Below are positions 54,997 through 62,158 of a stretch of DNA of 64,000 nt, piece by piece. This stretch comes from Mycobacterium sp. NS-7484 (lineage in GTDB: Bacteria > Actinomycetota > Actinomycetes > Mycobacteriales > Mycobacteriaceae): NCBI RefSeq assembly GCF_001953975.1, contig NZ_MBEJ01000122.1:1-64000 (forward strand). Direction: 5' to 3'. Within the stretch, counting starts at the first letter, position 1; every line of letters begins with the position of its first letter. The notes below the pieces were generated by a model that saw only the letters and a program-made list of their open reading frames with translations, did no database searches and had not been told where the DNA came from. A program made the translations under genes and the position numbers.

Positions 54997-56192
54997 GTGA
55001 GTGCACCTCCGCTGGCTCGTATCCCCGAGCGGAACTTCGGCACACGCATCACCACTTTGGTGCCGGCACCGACCGCTGTCTCGACCACCAGACCGTAGTC
55101 GTTGCCGAAAGCCGCGCGCAGCCGATGATCCACATTCGTCAGCCCGACGTGCGCGGATTCGTCGGTGCGATCGGCCAGTGCATCGCCGGGGCCGGCACGG
55201 AGCGCGTCGGGATCCATGCCGACGCCGTCGTCCTCCACGGTGATCACGCATTCGGTGCCCGCGTCGCGCGCGATGATCTCCACCGATCCGCCGCCCTGTC
55301 CGGCCAGCCCGTGCCGCACGGCATTTTCGACCAGGGGCTGCAGCGCCAGGAACGGCACCACGACGTTGAGTACCTCGGGCGCCACCCGCAGCCGCACCAG
55401 CAGATTGGCGCCGAATCGGGCGCGTTCCAAGGTCAGGTATCGGTCGATGTTGCGCAGCTCGTCGGCCAGCGTGGTGTATTGGCCTGCGGCGCGGAACGAA
55501 TAGCGGGTGAAGTCGGCGAATTCCAGGATCAGCTCACGGGCCCGATCGGGGTCGGTGCGGACGAACGACGCGATCGTGTTGAGCGCGTTGTAGATGAAGT
55601 GCGGGCTGATCTGGGCCCGCAACGCCAGCACCTCGGCCCGGTCCAGGCGGGCGCGGGATGCGTCGAGTTCGGCCAACTCGATCTGGCTGGCGGCGTACCG
55701 GGCCACCTCGCCGACCGCACCGAGCATGCCGGGGCCTGGACTGGCCGGTGCCAGCACGACGAGGGCGCCGAGCACCTCGCCGCCCTCGGTGAGCAGCGGC
55801 TGGGCCACCACCGCGGTCGATCGCATCGTGCGCAGCACCCGACGTCCGGCGTTGATGGATTCGCGAGCGGTGTCGGCACAGACCTCGACGATGTCGGGAT
55901 GCCAGATCGCCTCATCGGCGTGATCGCGGGCCAGCAGGGCCGCATCGTCGTCGAACAGAGCCAATCCCGCCGTGCCGGTGAGCTCACGCAGGTACGGCGC
56001 CGCGGTGGTGGCGGATTCGGTGTCCAGGCCTTGCCGTAACGCGCGGGCGGCCTGCGCGGCGGTGTGTAAGGCCGCGTGTACTGCGCGCTCGGTGGGGGTG
56101 GCGACGACCCTGCGGGTGCGCACCACGACGACGGCGGCGACGGCCGCCAGGATCAGCGCCAGGGCCAGCGCGAGTGCAACTTCGCCGGACAT
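54993..56192 (-). CDS. LytS/YpdA-like sensor histidine kinase
   Basis: The 399-aa kinase has one N-terminal transmembrane helix (7-25), a GAF-like region (~60-175), the His_kinase block LRAQISPHFIYNALNTIASF with H198, and an HATPase domain (LQPLVENAVRHGL, VEDDGVGM, GLTNVDHRL). Unlike BtsS and LytS it lacks a multi-helix membrane sensor, so it probably reads a cytoplasmic ligand through the GAF domain. First gene of the 56.2-52.1 kb operon. Confidence 0.9.
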   Translation of the reverse strand: MSGEVALALALALILAAVAAVVVVRTRRVVATPTERAVHAALHTAAQAARALRQGLDTESATTAAPYLRELTGTAGLALFDDDAALLARDHADEAIWHPDIVEVCADTARESINAGRRVLRTMRSTAVVAQPLLTEGGEVLGALVVLAPASPGPGMLGAVGEVARYAASQIELAELDASRARLDRAEVLALRAQISPHFIYNALNTIASFVRTDPDRARELILEFADFTRYSFRAAGQYTTLADELRNIDRYLTLERARFGANLLVRLRVAPEVLNVVVPFLALQPLVENAVRHGLAGQGGGSVEIIARDAGTECVITVEDDGVGMDPDALRAGPGDALADRTDESAHVGLTNVDHRLRAAFGNDYGLVVETAVGAGTKVVMRVPKFRSGIRASGGALT

Positions 56193-56237
56193 CGTGCGGC
56201 CAACCTTAAACCGGCGACTGGCCGCCGCGCGGTGCCG

Positions 56238-56534
56238 CTACTGAACCGGGCAGGCGTACTTTCGGGCCACGTCGTACACGCGCTGCTCCGAACCGGGGCC
56301 GAACACGCCCTGGGCGGCCAGTTCCAATCCGATGTATCCCGGGATGCCCCCGACGCACGCCTGATGCGCGACCCGCCACGCGGTGTCGGGGTTCAAGTGG
56401 AAGCCGTTGCGGTCCAGGCCCTGCATGTAGTTGTCGAACTCCGGCGTGCCCTGGTCGGGGATCGCGTTGGCTGTCGCGGCCAAGGCAATAGCGGTAACCA
56501 CCGCGGCAAAAAGCGGTACAACGACGCGTCTCAT
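56238..56534 (-). CDS. Secreted DUF732 protein
   Basis: The 98-aa protein has a signal peptide (MRRVVVPLFAAVVTAIALAA then TANA-IP). A DUF732 domain follows with two Cys (HQACVGGIPG and YACPVQ) likely forming a disulfide; ACxxG and the C-terminal CP are family features. DUF732 proteins are small exported mycobacterial proteins, function unknown. ATG 56534 has AGGAG 6 nt upstream; ATG 56540 abuts it. Confidence 0.85.
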   Translation of the reverse strand: MRRVVVPLFAAVVTAIALAATANAIPDQGTPEFDNYMQGLDRNGFHLNPDTAWRVAHQACVGGIPGYIGLELAAQGVFGPGSEQRVYDVARKYACPVQ

Positions 56535-56619
56535 GTCCATCTCCTATGGGCACACCACCGGTTATCGCGAGTACTTTCCCACACTGGACCGACACCGGCG
56601 TCAAAAACGTGGCTGGTCC

Positions 56620-56625
56620 TAGACT
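56620..56625 (+). promoter_or_regulatory. -10 element TAGACT of the HhH-GPD gene (leaderless)
   Basis: TAGACT ends 6 nt before GTG 56632. Confidence 0.5.
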
Positions 56626-56631
56626 GACGAC

Positions 56632-57219
56632 GTGGGAAAACTGCAGCTAGTCCAAGATCCGGAGGCCGACGCCCTGCTGGAGGCCAACCCGTTCGCGCTG
56701 TTGGTGGGGATGTTGTTGGATCAGCAGATCCCGATGGAGACGGCGTTCGCCGGCCCCAAGAAGATCGCCGACCGCCTCGGTGCCGTCGACGCCCGCGAGA
56801 TCGCCGACTACCACCCGGACGAGTTCATCGCCCTGGTGTCCCAAACCCCGGCGATACACCGGTTTCCGGGATCGATGGGCAAGCGCGTGCAGGAGTTGGC
56901 GCGTGCGATCGTCGACGAGTACGACGGTGACGTGACGGCTTTGTGGACCGGTGGCGATCCCGACGGCAAAGAGGTGTTGCGCCGGCTCAAGCGTCTACCC
57001 GGGTTCGGTGATCAGAAGGCGCGGATCTTCTTGGCGCTGTTGGGCAAGCAGTACGGCGTGACGCCGGCGGGCTGGCGTGAGGCCGCGGGTGATTACGGCA
57101 ACGAAGGCAGCTTCATGTCAGTGGCCGATGTGGTCGATCCCGGATCGTTGCAGAAGGTGCGGGCCTACAAGAAGGAAATGAAGGCCGCGGCGAAAATGGC
57201 CAAGCAGGCCAAGGCTTAG
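56632..57219 (+). CDS. HhH-GPD superfamily base-excision protein (Rv1156-like)
   Basis: The 195-aa protein, the length of Rv1156, has FALLVGMLLDQQIPMETAFA and the helix-hairpin-helix LKRLPGFGDQKARIFLALLG. In DNA glycosylases the HhH precedes a catalytic Lys or Asp; here the K of the hairpin (GDQKA) is present but a clear catalytic Asp is not. It could be a glycosylase-fold protein of unknown activity. GTG 56632. The Lys-rich tail (KKEMKAAAKMAKQAKA) may bind DNA. Confidence 0.85.
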   Translation: MGKLQLVQDPEADALLEANPFALLVGMLLDQQIPMETAFAGPKKIADRLGAVDAREIADYHPDEFIALVSQTPAIHRFPGSMGKRVQELARAIVDEYDGDVTALWTGGDPDGKEVLRRLKRLPGFGDQKARIFLALLGKQYGVTPAGWREAAGDYGNEGSFMSVADVVDPGSLQKVRAYKKEMKAAAKMAKQAKA

Positions 57220-57223
57220 CCAC

Positions 57224-57283
57224 GTCGAGCGTGCGTTCAGATCGCGTTTCGGCGCGGATTCGCGATCTGAATGCACCGTCGAC
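57224..57283. repeat. Palindromic hairpin, family B (H8)
   Basis: Twenty-three-base arms (57224-57246 and 57261-57283) match at 20 positions plus one G-T, with core GTGCGTTCAGATCGCG and a 14-nt loop. It lies between convergent genes ending at 57219 and 57290. The arms closely match H3. Confidence 0.75.
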
Positions 57284-57289
57284 GACGCG

Positions 57290-57943
57290 TCAGAACGCCG
57301 GCCCGTCGAACCGTTCCCGCGTGGCGATCTCGGCCACGGACTTGCGTGTGAGCTTGGTGAGTTGGCGTACAGGTTTGCCGAGTGGCAGCACTGCGGCGAC
57401 CGCGTAATCCCCGGGTATGCCGAGCAGGGCCTTCACCTTGGGTTCTTCGGCCACGGCCATGGTGGTGAGCACACCTCCGTAACCTTCGTTGCGCGCGGCC
57501 AGCAGGATGTTCCACACGAACGGATACACCGAAGCCCCGGAGACGACGCCGATCCGGTCGAGATCCTGGTCGAACGCCGCGACGACCCCCAAGTCGACGC
57601 ACACCACCAGGACCACCGCGGCGTCGACGAGGTGGGTGGCTCGCGGAACCTTCACCGCGGCGACGTCGGCATCCGATACCCGCATGGGATGCACCGGGTT
57701 CCACGGGCTTTCGCCGTTGCGTTGCTGCGCGATGTAGCGACGCGATCCGGTGACGCCGAGATCGGCGAGGGCCTCGCGGGTGGTGCGGTCGCGGATCACC
57801 ACCACGCGTGAGCCTTGGCGGTTGCCGCCGCTGGGCGCGAAGCGGGCGTTGTCGAGTATTCGTCCCAACACGTCGTCGGGCAGCGGATCGTCGGTGAACT
57901 GGCGCGCGGCTCCGGTGGTGCGCATGACGTCGTACAAGTCCAT
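57290..57943 (-). CDS. Nitroreductase-family FMN protein
   Basis: The 217-aa protein starts MDLYDVMRTTGAARQFTDDP, has the FMN-binding FAPSGGNRQGSRVVVI and the C-terminal NILLAARNEGYGGVLTTMAV with AAVLPLGKP. Members reduce nitro groups, flavins or quinones with NAD(P)H. ATG 57943 is favoured over one 48 bp upstream because conserved homology starts here. Divergent from the DUF1059 gene by 35 bp. Confidence 0.88.
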   Translation of the reverse strand: MDLYDVMRTTGAARQFTDDPLPDDVLGRILDNARFAPSGGNRQGSRVVVIRDRTTREALADLGVTGSRRYIAQQRNGESPWNPVHPMRVSDADVAAVKVPRATHLVDAAVVLVVCVDLGVVAAFDQDLDRIGVVSGASVYPFVWNILLAARNEGYGGVLTTMAVAEEPKVKALLGIPGDYAVAAVLPLGKPVRQLTKLTRKSVAEIATRERFDGPAF

Positions 57944-57978
57944 GGCTACATCTATCTCACATATGCGAAAGTGAGGAT

Positions 57979-58128
57979 ATGGCGAAGACACATTTGAACT
58001 GCCCGTGTGGCGAAGCGATCAGCGGTACCGACGAGGACGACCTTGTCGAGAAGGCCCAGGCGCATCTGGCCCAGCAGCACCCCGGCCGCGAATACGACCG
58101 GGAGATGATTCTCTTCATGGCTTACTGA
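57979..58128 (+). CDS. DUF1059 small protein (49 aa)
   Basis: The sequence MAKTHLNCPCGEAISGTDED continues DLVEKAQAHLAQQHPGREYD and ends REMILFMAY. DUF1059 has a conserved CPCG and the H...H-x(n)-Y pattern, which suggests a zinc-binding mini-protein. Function unknown. It is followed by a terminator-like hairpin. Confidence 0.88.
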   Translation: MAKTHLNCPCGEAISGTDEDDLVEKAQAHLAQQHPGREYDREMILFMAY

Positions 58129-58153
58129 GCCTCCGACTTTCAGCCCCTACACA

Positions 58154-58195
58154 AAATTCCCGGTCGCCGGCCATGAGGCCAGCGACCGGGAATTT
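58154..58195. terminator. Hairpin terminator after DUF1059 (H9)
   Basis: AAATTCCCGGTCGC (58154-58167) and GCGACCGGGAATTT (58182-58195) are perfect complements, with an inner 4-bp stem GGCC/GGCC and loop ATGA. T-rich TTTCGTTT follows. It lies between convergent genes (58128 and 58220). Confidence 0.7.
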
Positions 58196-58219
58196 CGTTT
58201 CCCCATTCATATGGTGTGG

Positions 58220-59230
58220 TCAGGGCACCACCGTGGATCCGATGGTGGGCATGAACTGGCACTGCTTCTCGGTCGTGGTGACCTGCCCGAAGATCGTCGA
58301 CATGATGCTGCCGGAGCCGGTGTCGGCGATGGCGGTCAGCGTGGTCGGGCCTTCGGGGTTGATGTCCGAGCGCGGCTGCAGCGTCACGCTCCCGGACTTG
58401 CCGGTGGTGAGGTTCACCCACGTGGCGTTGAGCGGCAGCTTCTGTTCGGCGGCGGGACCCGGGGTGCCGATGGCGGTGAACACGTAGGCGGTCTGCCCGG
58501 CCTTCGGCCCCGGCAGCGGAATCGTGGCCGGACCCGCCACTGAGATCGCCGTCGCCAGAACGTTTCCGCCGTCCTTGAGACACCCGTTGCTGATCGACGG
58601 GTACATGAAGTCCTGCGTCGTCGGCGCGTCCGGGCCGAAGTTCGGTGCGCCCGCCGGCGCGGCATCCGGTGCGGGCGCGGGCGCAGGCGCCGGGATCGTG
58701 ACAGCGGCCGGGACTGCCCCCGGGGCCGGCGGTGCCGGAGGAGCCGGGGCCGCTTCAGGAGCGGGGGCCGCTTCCGGCGCGGGAGCCGGTGCCGGGGCAG
58801 CTTCCGGGGCAGGCGCGGGCAGCGCCTCGGGGGCCGGCCCGGCCGCATGGACCGGGTCGACGCCCGCAGGCAGGTGCGCGTCGAGACCCGCGCCCGCGGC
58901 CGGGATGTGCTCGGGCGCGGCGACGGGTTGGGAGGCGAACTGGTTGACCGCCGTGGCGATGTTGTTGGACGCGGCCGGTTCCGACTTGTTGGCCGCGAAC
59001 GCCTGAGCGGCAGCCATCAACAGCTGAGCCGCACCGGCGGGGTCGGCCGCAGCCTGTTGGATGATCGGGCTCAACTCCGATACCGCCGACAATCCGGGTG
59101 CCTGTTGCGCGTCGATCGGCAGCGGTGCCGGATCGGCGTTGGCTACGGCAGTGCTGAACAGCAACAGGGTGGTGGACCCGATTGCCGCGGCGGTGCCGAA
59201 CAACGTTTTCAGTGACATACGCGATGACAT
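58220..59230 (-). CDS. Ala/Pro-rich secreted protein (Rv1157c-like)
   Basis: The 336-aa protein has a signal peptide (SLKTLFGTAAAIGSTTLLLF then STAVANA-DP), a helical region to ~100, a Pro/Ala repeat (~130-195; APEAAPAPAPAPEAAPAPEA style), and a compact C-terminal domain (~200-336; FMYPSISNGCLKDGGNVLAT with a second Cys in TEKQCQFMP) that may hold a disulfide. Exported, cell-wall spanning by its repeat. Function unknown. Position before Rv1158c and pimE fits Rv1157c. ATG 59218 is an alternative start. Confidence 0.82.
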   Translation of the reverse strand: MSSRMSLKTLFGTAAAIGSTTLLLFSTAVANADPAPLPIDAQQAPGLSAVSELSPIIQQAAADPAGAAQLLMAAAQAFAANKSEPAASNNIATAVNQFASQPVAAPEHIPAAGAGLDAHLPAGVDPVHAAGPAPEALPAPAPEAAPAPAPAPEAAPAPEAAPAPPAPPAPGAVPAAVTIPAPAPAPAPDAAPAGAPNFGPDAPTTQDFMYPSISNGCLKDGGNVLATAISVAGPATIPLPGPKAGQTAYVFTAIGTPGPAAEQKLPLNATWVNLTTGKSGSVTLQPRSDINPEGPTTLTAIADTGSGSIMSTIFGQVTTTEKQCQFMPTIGSTVVP

Positions 59231-59271
59231 GGCTTTCCCATCGTTTCGGGCGGTCAGACCAGTTCGGTGGA

Positions 59272-59919
59272 TCAGGGCAGGCCGGCGGTCAGCAGCGGAG
59301 CCAACGCTGCGACACCCGGCGCGGTCGCCGGGGCAGCAGCCGCAGGCGCTGCGACTGCCGGAGCCGCCGCAACGGCCGGGGCACCGGCAGGCAAGGCCGT
59401 CTGGGCCGCGACCGGAACCAGCGACGCGAGGTCACCCGGGATGTTCACCGACTGGGGCAGCGGCAGCGGCATGCCGGGAACCTGCGGGATCTTCACCTCG
59501 GCCGAAGGCACCAACGAAGCCAGGCCGTTGGCCGGAGCCGTCGTGGCGGCCGGGGCGGCAGCCGGAACGGCCGGGGCCGAGGGCAGGCCCGGTACCAGAG
59601 ACCCCAGGGGTGCGTTGGCCGAAGCTGCGGTGGGCGCCGTGGCCGCGGTCTGCGGCAGCGTCACCGACGCGGTGGCCATCGGGGCCGGTGCCGGGGCGGG
59701 GGCAGGTGTGCCCGACAGCGCCGAGCCGACATCCTGCAGCAGCTGCGGCGCGGCGGCCGGCACGCCGGCGAGTTGGTTGACGATCGGCAGGCCCGGTGCG
59801 GGCGCCGGGGCCGGGGCCACCGGATCGGCGTTCGCTGTTGCGCTGAGCGCCAACGCGACCGGGACTGCGCCGGCGGCCGCGATCACGCTGGTGGAAACTG
59901 TTTTCCAGGTGAAGATCAT
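59272..59919 (-). CDS. Ala/Pro-rich secreted protein (Rv1158c-like)
   Basis: The 215-aa protein has a signal peptide (MIFTWKTVSTSVIAAAGAVP then VALALSATANA-DP), and the rest is low-complexity Ala/Pro/Val with recurring LGSLVPGLP, LASLVPSAEVKIP and LASLVPVAAQ blocks. These (L-x-S-L-V-P) blocks are internal repeats. GGGAGAACC precedes ATG 59919. Upstream of its partner by 41 bp, probably co-transcribed. Function unknown. Confidence 0.8.
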   Translation of the reverse strand: MIFTWKTVSTSVIAAAGAVPVALALSATANADPVAPAPAPAPGLPIVNQLAGVPAAAPQLLQDVGSALSGTPAPAPAPAPMATASVTLPQTAATAPTAASANAPLGSLVPGLPSAPAVPAAAPAATTAPANGLASLVPSAEVKIPQVPGMPLPLPQSVNIPGDLASLVPVAAQTALPAGAPAVAAAPAVAAPAAAAPATAPGVAALAPLLTAGLP

Positions 59920-60111
59920 GGTTCTCCCAATCGGTTGCTTGCACGTCTGAGCCCGAAACTATCGAGTTACTGGTGTGACTCAAGGGACACGTGTGGCGGT
60001 TATTCAACCGTTACGGCACCGTCTGAATTCGTTATCGGGCAGTGCCTGGCGCGTGATGCGACGGGCCGGCGGGCGGGCGCGCCGGGTGGCACAGAGCGGG
60101 TCGCTAAAGTC

Positions 60112-61317
60112 GTGACCGTTAACACCGAACCGGCCACCCACGTCTCGGCAACCGCGCGGCTCTACCGTCTGGCCCCGCTGTTGCTGGTCCTCAGCATTGC
60201 GGCGCGCCTGGCCTGGACGTATCTGGTGCCCAACGGCGCCAACTTCGTCGACCTCCACGTCTACGTCGGCGGTGCCGCCACGCTCGACGGCCCCGGTGCG
60301 CTCTACGACTACGTCTACGCCGATCAGACGCCCGATTTCCCATTGCCTTTCACGTATCCGCCGTTCGCGGCGGTGGTGTTCTATCCGCTGCATCTGCTGC
60401 CCTTCGGGCTCGTGGCGTTCTGCTGGCAGCTCGGCATCATCGCCGCGCTGTACGGCGTGGTGCGGATCAGTCAGCGACTGTTGGGCCAGGACGACCGGCG
60501 TGTCGCGATGCTGTGGACCGCCGTCGGCATCTGGACCGAACCGCTGCGCAGCACATTCGACTACGGCCAGGTCAATGTCGTCCTGGTGCTGGCCGTGCTC
60601 TACGCGGTCTACAGCAACCGCTGGTGGTTGTCGGGATTGCTGGTGGGCGTGGCCGCCGGTGTCAAGCTGACGCCGGCGGTGTCGGGGCTGTACTTCGTCG
60701 GGGCGCGTCGGTGGGCCACCGTGGTGTTCTCGGCGGTGGTGTTCTTCGCGACGATCGCGGTCTCGGCATTGGTGATCGGGGATCAGGCGCGCCGGTATTT
60801 CACCGAACTGCTCGGTGACGCCGACCGGATCGGGCCGATCGGGACGTCGTTCAATCAGTCGTGGCGGGGCGGCATTTCGCGCATCCTCGGCCATGACGCC
60901 GGGTACGGTCTGGCCGTGCTTCTCGGCATCGCCGTCACCGCGGTGCTGGCCGTGCTGGCCTGGCGGGCCATCGGTGGCAGTGCCGACCGGCTCGGCGCGA
61001 TCGTGATCGTGAGCCTGTTCGGGTTGCTGCTTTCTCCGATTTCGTGGACGCACCACTGGGTGTGGTTGATCCCGTTGATGATCTGGTTGCTGCACGGGCC
61101 GTTGGCCGACCGGCTCGGTGCGCGAGTCCTCGGCTGGGGTTGGTTGGCGCTGACCCTGATCGGAGTGCCGTGGCTGCTCAGCTTCGCGCAGCCGACGATC
61201 TGGGAGATCGGCCGGCCCTGGTATCTGGCCTGGGCCGGGCTGATCTACATCGTGGCGACGCTGGCCACGCTGGGGTGGATCGCGTCTATTCGGGCTGGTC
61301 GGACAGAATCCGGTTGA
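60112..61317 (+). CDS. pimE: Polyprenol-phosphate-mannose-dependent alpha-1,2-mannosyltransferase PimE
   Basis: The 401-aa GT-C membrane protein has about ten to eleven helices. The essential Asp lies in the first extracytoplasmic loop, FVDLHVYVGGA (D47). RSTFDYGQVNVVLVL and SPISWTHHWVWLIPLM are the DUF2029/GT87 blocks. PimE adds the fifth mannose to Ac1PIM4, leading to polar PIM5/PIM6. The neighbours (Ala/Pro proteins, phhB, mutT2) match Rv1157c-Rv1160. GTG 60112 is used; the true start is not fixed by a clear Shine-Dalgarno. Confidence 0.93.
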   Translation: MTVNTEPATHVSATARLYRLAPLLLVLSIAARLAWTYLVPNGANFVDLHVYVGGAATLDGPGALYDYVYADQTPDFPLPFTYPPFAAVVFYPLHLLPFGLVAFCWQLGIIAALYGVVRISQRLLGQDDRRVAMLWTAVGIWTEPLRSTFDYGQVNVVLVLAVLYAVYSNRWWLSGLLVGVAAGVKLTPAVSGLYFVGARRWATVVFSAVVFFATIAVSALVIGDQARRYFTELLGDADRIGPIGTSFNQSWRGGISRILGHDAGYGLAVLLGIAVTAVLAVLAWRAIGGSADRLGAIVIVSLFGLLLSPISWTHHWVWLIPLMIWLLHGPLADRLGARVLGWGWLALTLIGVPWLLSFAQPTIWEIGRPWYLAWAGLIYIVATLATLGWIASIRAGRTESG

Positions 61318-61579
61318 TCTCCCGCGCCATCTGGACGTCCTTGTCGGTGATGCCACCGGCGGAATGCGTCACCAAAGCGAATGTGACGGTCCGCCAACGG
61401 ATGTCGATATCGGGGTGATGATCCTTCTGTTCGGCGAACTCGGCCACGCGGCGCACCGCCTCGATACCGTCGAGGAATGTGGGGAACTTGGTGGATCTGC
61501 GCAGGGCGCCCTCCGCACGTTCCCAGCCCGGCAGATCGGGCAGTGCGGCGTCGACCTGATCGTTCGATAACACGGCCAT
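61286..61579 (-). CDS. phhB: Pterin-4a-carbinolamine dehydratase (Rv1159A-like)
   Basis: The 97-aa protein has the PCD/DCoH signature EQKDHHPDIDIRWRTVTFAL with active-site H54-H55 and LVTHSAGGITDKDVQMA. It dehydrates 4a-hydroxytetrahydropterin; in bacteria it may also serve in molybdopterin or other pterin recycling, notable beside narG. It overlaps pimE by 32 bp (convergent). A 22-bp palindrome lies between it and mutT2. Confidence 0.92.
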   Translation of the reverse strand: MAVLSNDQVDAALPDLPGWERAEGALRRSTKFPTFLDGIEAVRRVAEFAEQKDHHPDIDIRWRTVTFALVTHSAGGITDKDVQMAREINRILSDQPE

Positions 61580-61581
61580 AT

Positions 61582-61603
61582 GCCCGACGGTATACCGTCG
61601 GGC
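61582..61603. promoter_or_regulatory. Perfect 22-bp palindrome between phhB and mutT2
   Basis: The half-site GCCCGACGGTA (61582-61592) is followed directly by its reverse complement (61593-61603). It fills almost the whole 27-bp gap between two divergent start codons and its centre GGTATACC contains -10-like sequences on both strands. Confidence 0.6.
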
Positions 61604-61606
61604 GCG

Positions 61607-61999
61607 ATGAGTGAGCAGATCGTCGTGGCCGGTGCGCTGTTCTCGGCGGACCGGCTGTTGGTCGCCCAACGACAGCGGCCGCCCGAGCTGGCCGGATTGT
61701 GGGAGCTGCCCGGTGGTAAAGTGGCGGCGGGGGAGAGCGACGCCGACGCGCTGGCCCGGGAACTGCACGAAGAACTCGGTGTCGACGTGGCCGTCGGCGC
61801 ACGCCTGGGCGTCGACGTCGAATTGCACGCGGGAATGATCCTGCGCGCGTACCGGGTCACGCTGACGGCGGGAAGTCCGCGACCACACGATCACCGGGCC
61901 CTGCGGTGGGTGAGCGTGGACGAACTCGATGCTCTGCCATGGGTACCGGCCGATCGGGCCTGGCTCGGCGAGTTGGCGCAGGTGCTGCGATCGGTATAA
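61607..61999 (+). CDS. mutT2: Nudix nucleotide pyrophosphatase MutT2
   Basis: The 130-aa protein has a full Nudix box from G37 (GGKVAAGESDADALARELHE then ELGV) with E43 and the REL-x-EEL core. MutT2 hydrolyses CTP/dCTP-type nucleotides, preventing mutagenic incorporation. ATG 61607 is preceded by the palindrome, so regulation with phhB is possible. Position matches Rv1160. Confidence 0.92.
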   Translation: MSEQIVVAGALFSADRLLVAQRQRPPELAGLWELPGGKVAAGESDADALARELHEELGVDVAVGARLGVDVELHAGMILRAYRVTLTAGSPRPHDHRALRWVSVDELDALPWVPADRAWLGELAQVLRSV

Positions 62000-62158
62000 C
62001 CGGTCGGTGTATTGGGTTGGTATATCGGCTGTTTCAGCAGGCAGGGAGCCTGCCGCACAATTTCGGCACGTTGTTGTTGCGGATTACATTTCTGTGAAAC
62101 TGCTTGCAACGTTTCCGGCAAAATGACGCAGTCCCGTCGAAGATGATGTTTTGTTGGT
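62000..62158. promoter_or_regulatory. Leader of the narK-narG operon
   Basis: This 159-bp AT-richer stretch has an inverted repeat GGCAGG-GAG-CCTGCC (62040-62054), which could end mutT2, and AT-rich TTTTGTTGG before the start. I see no clear Shine-Dalgarno, no GlnR box I can vouch for and no DosR box. Confidence 0.35.

Noticed and set aside
59182..60111. N-terminal extension of pimE by 310 codons
   Set aside because: This would be antisense to the Rv1158c-like gene and is Arg/Gly low complexity. PimE homology begins shortly after GTG 60112.
62040..62054. Riboswitch or FNR/DosR site before narK
   Set aside because: Only a short GGCAGG/CCTGCC stem is seen. No molybdenum-cofactor motif, FNR box or DosR box matches well enough to claim.
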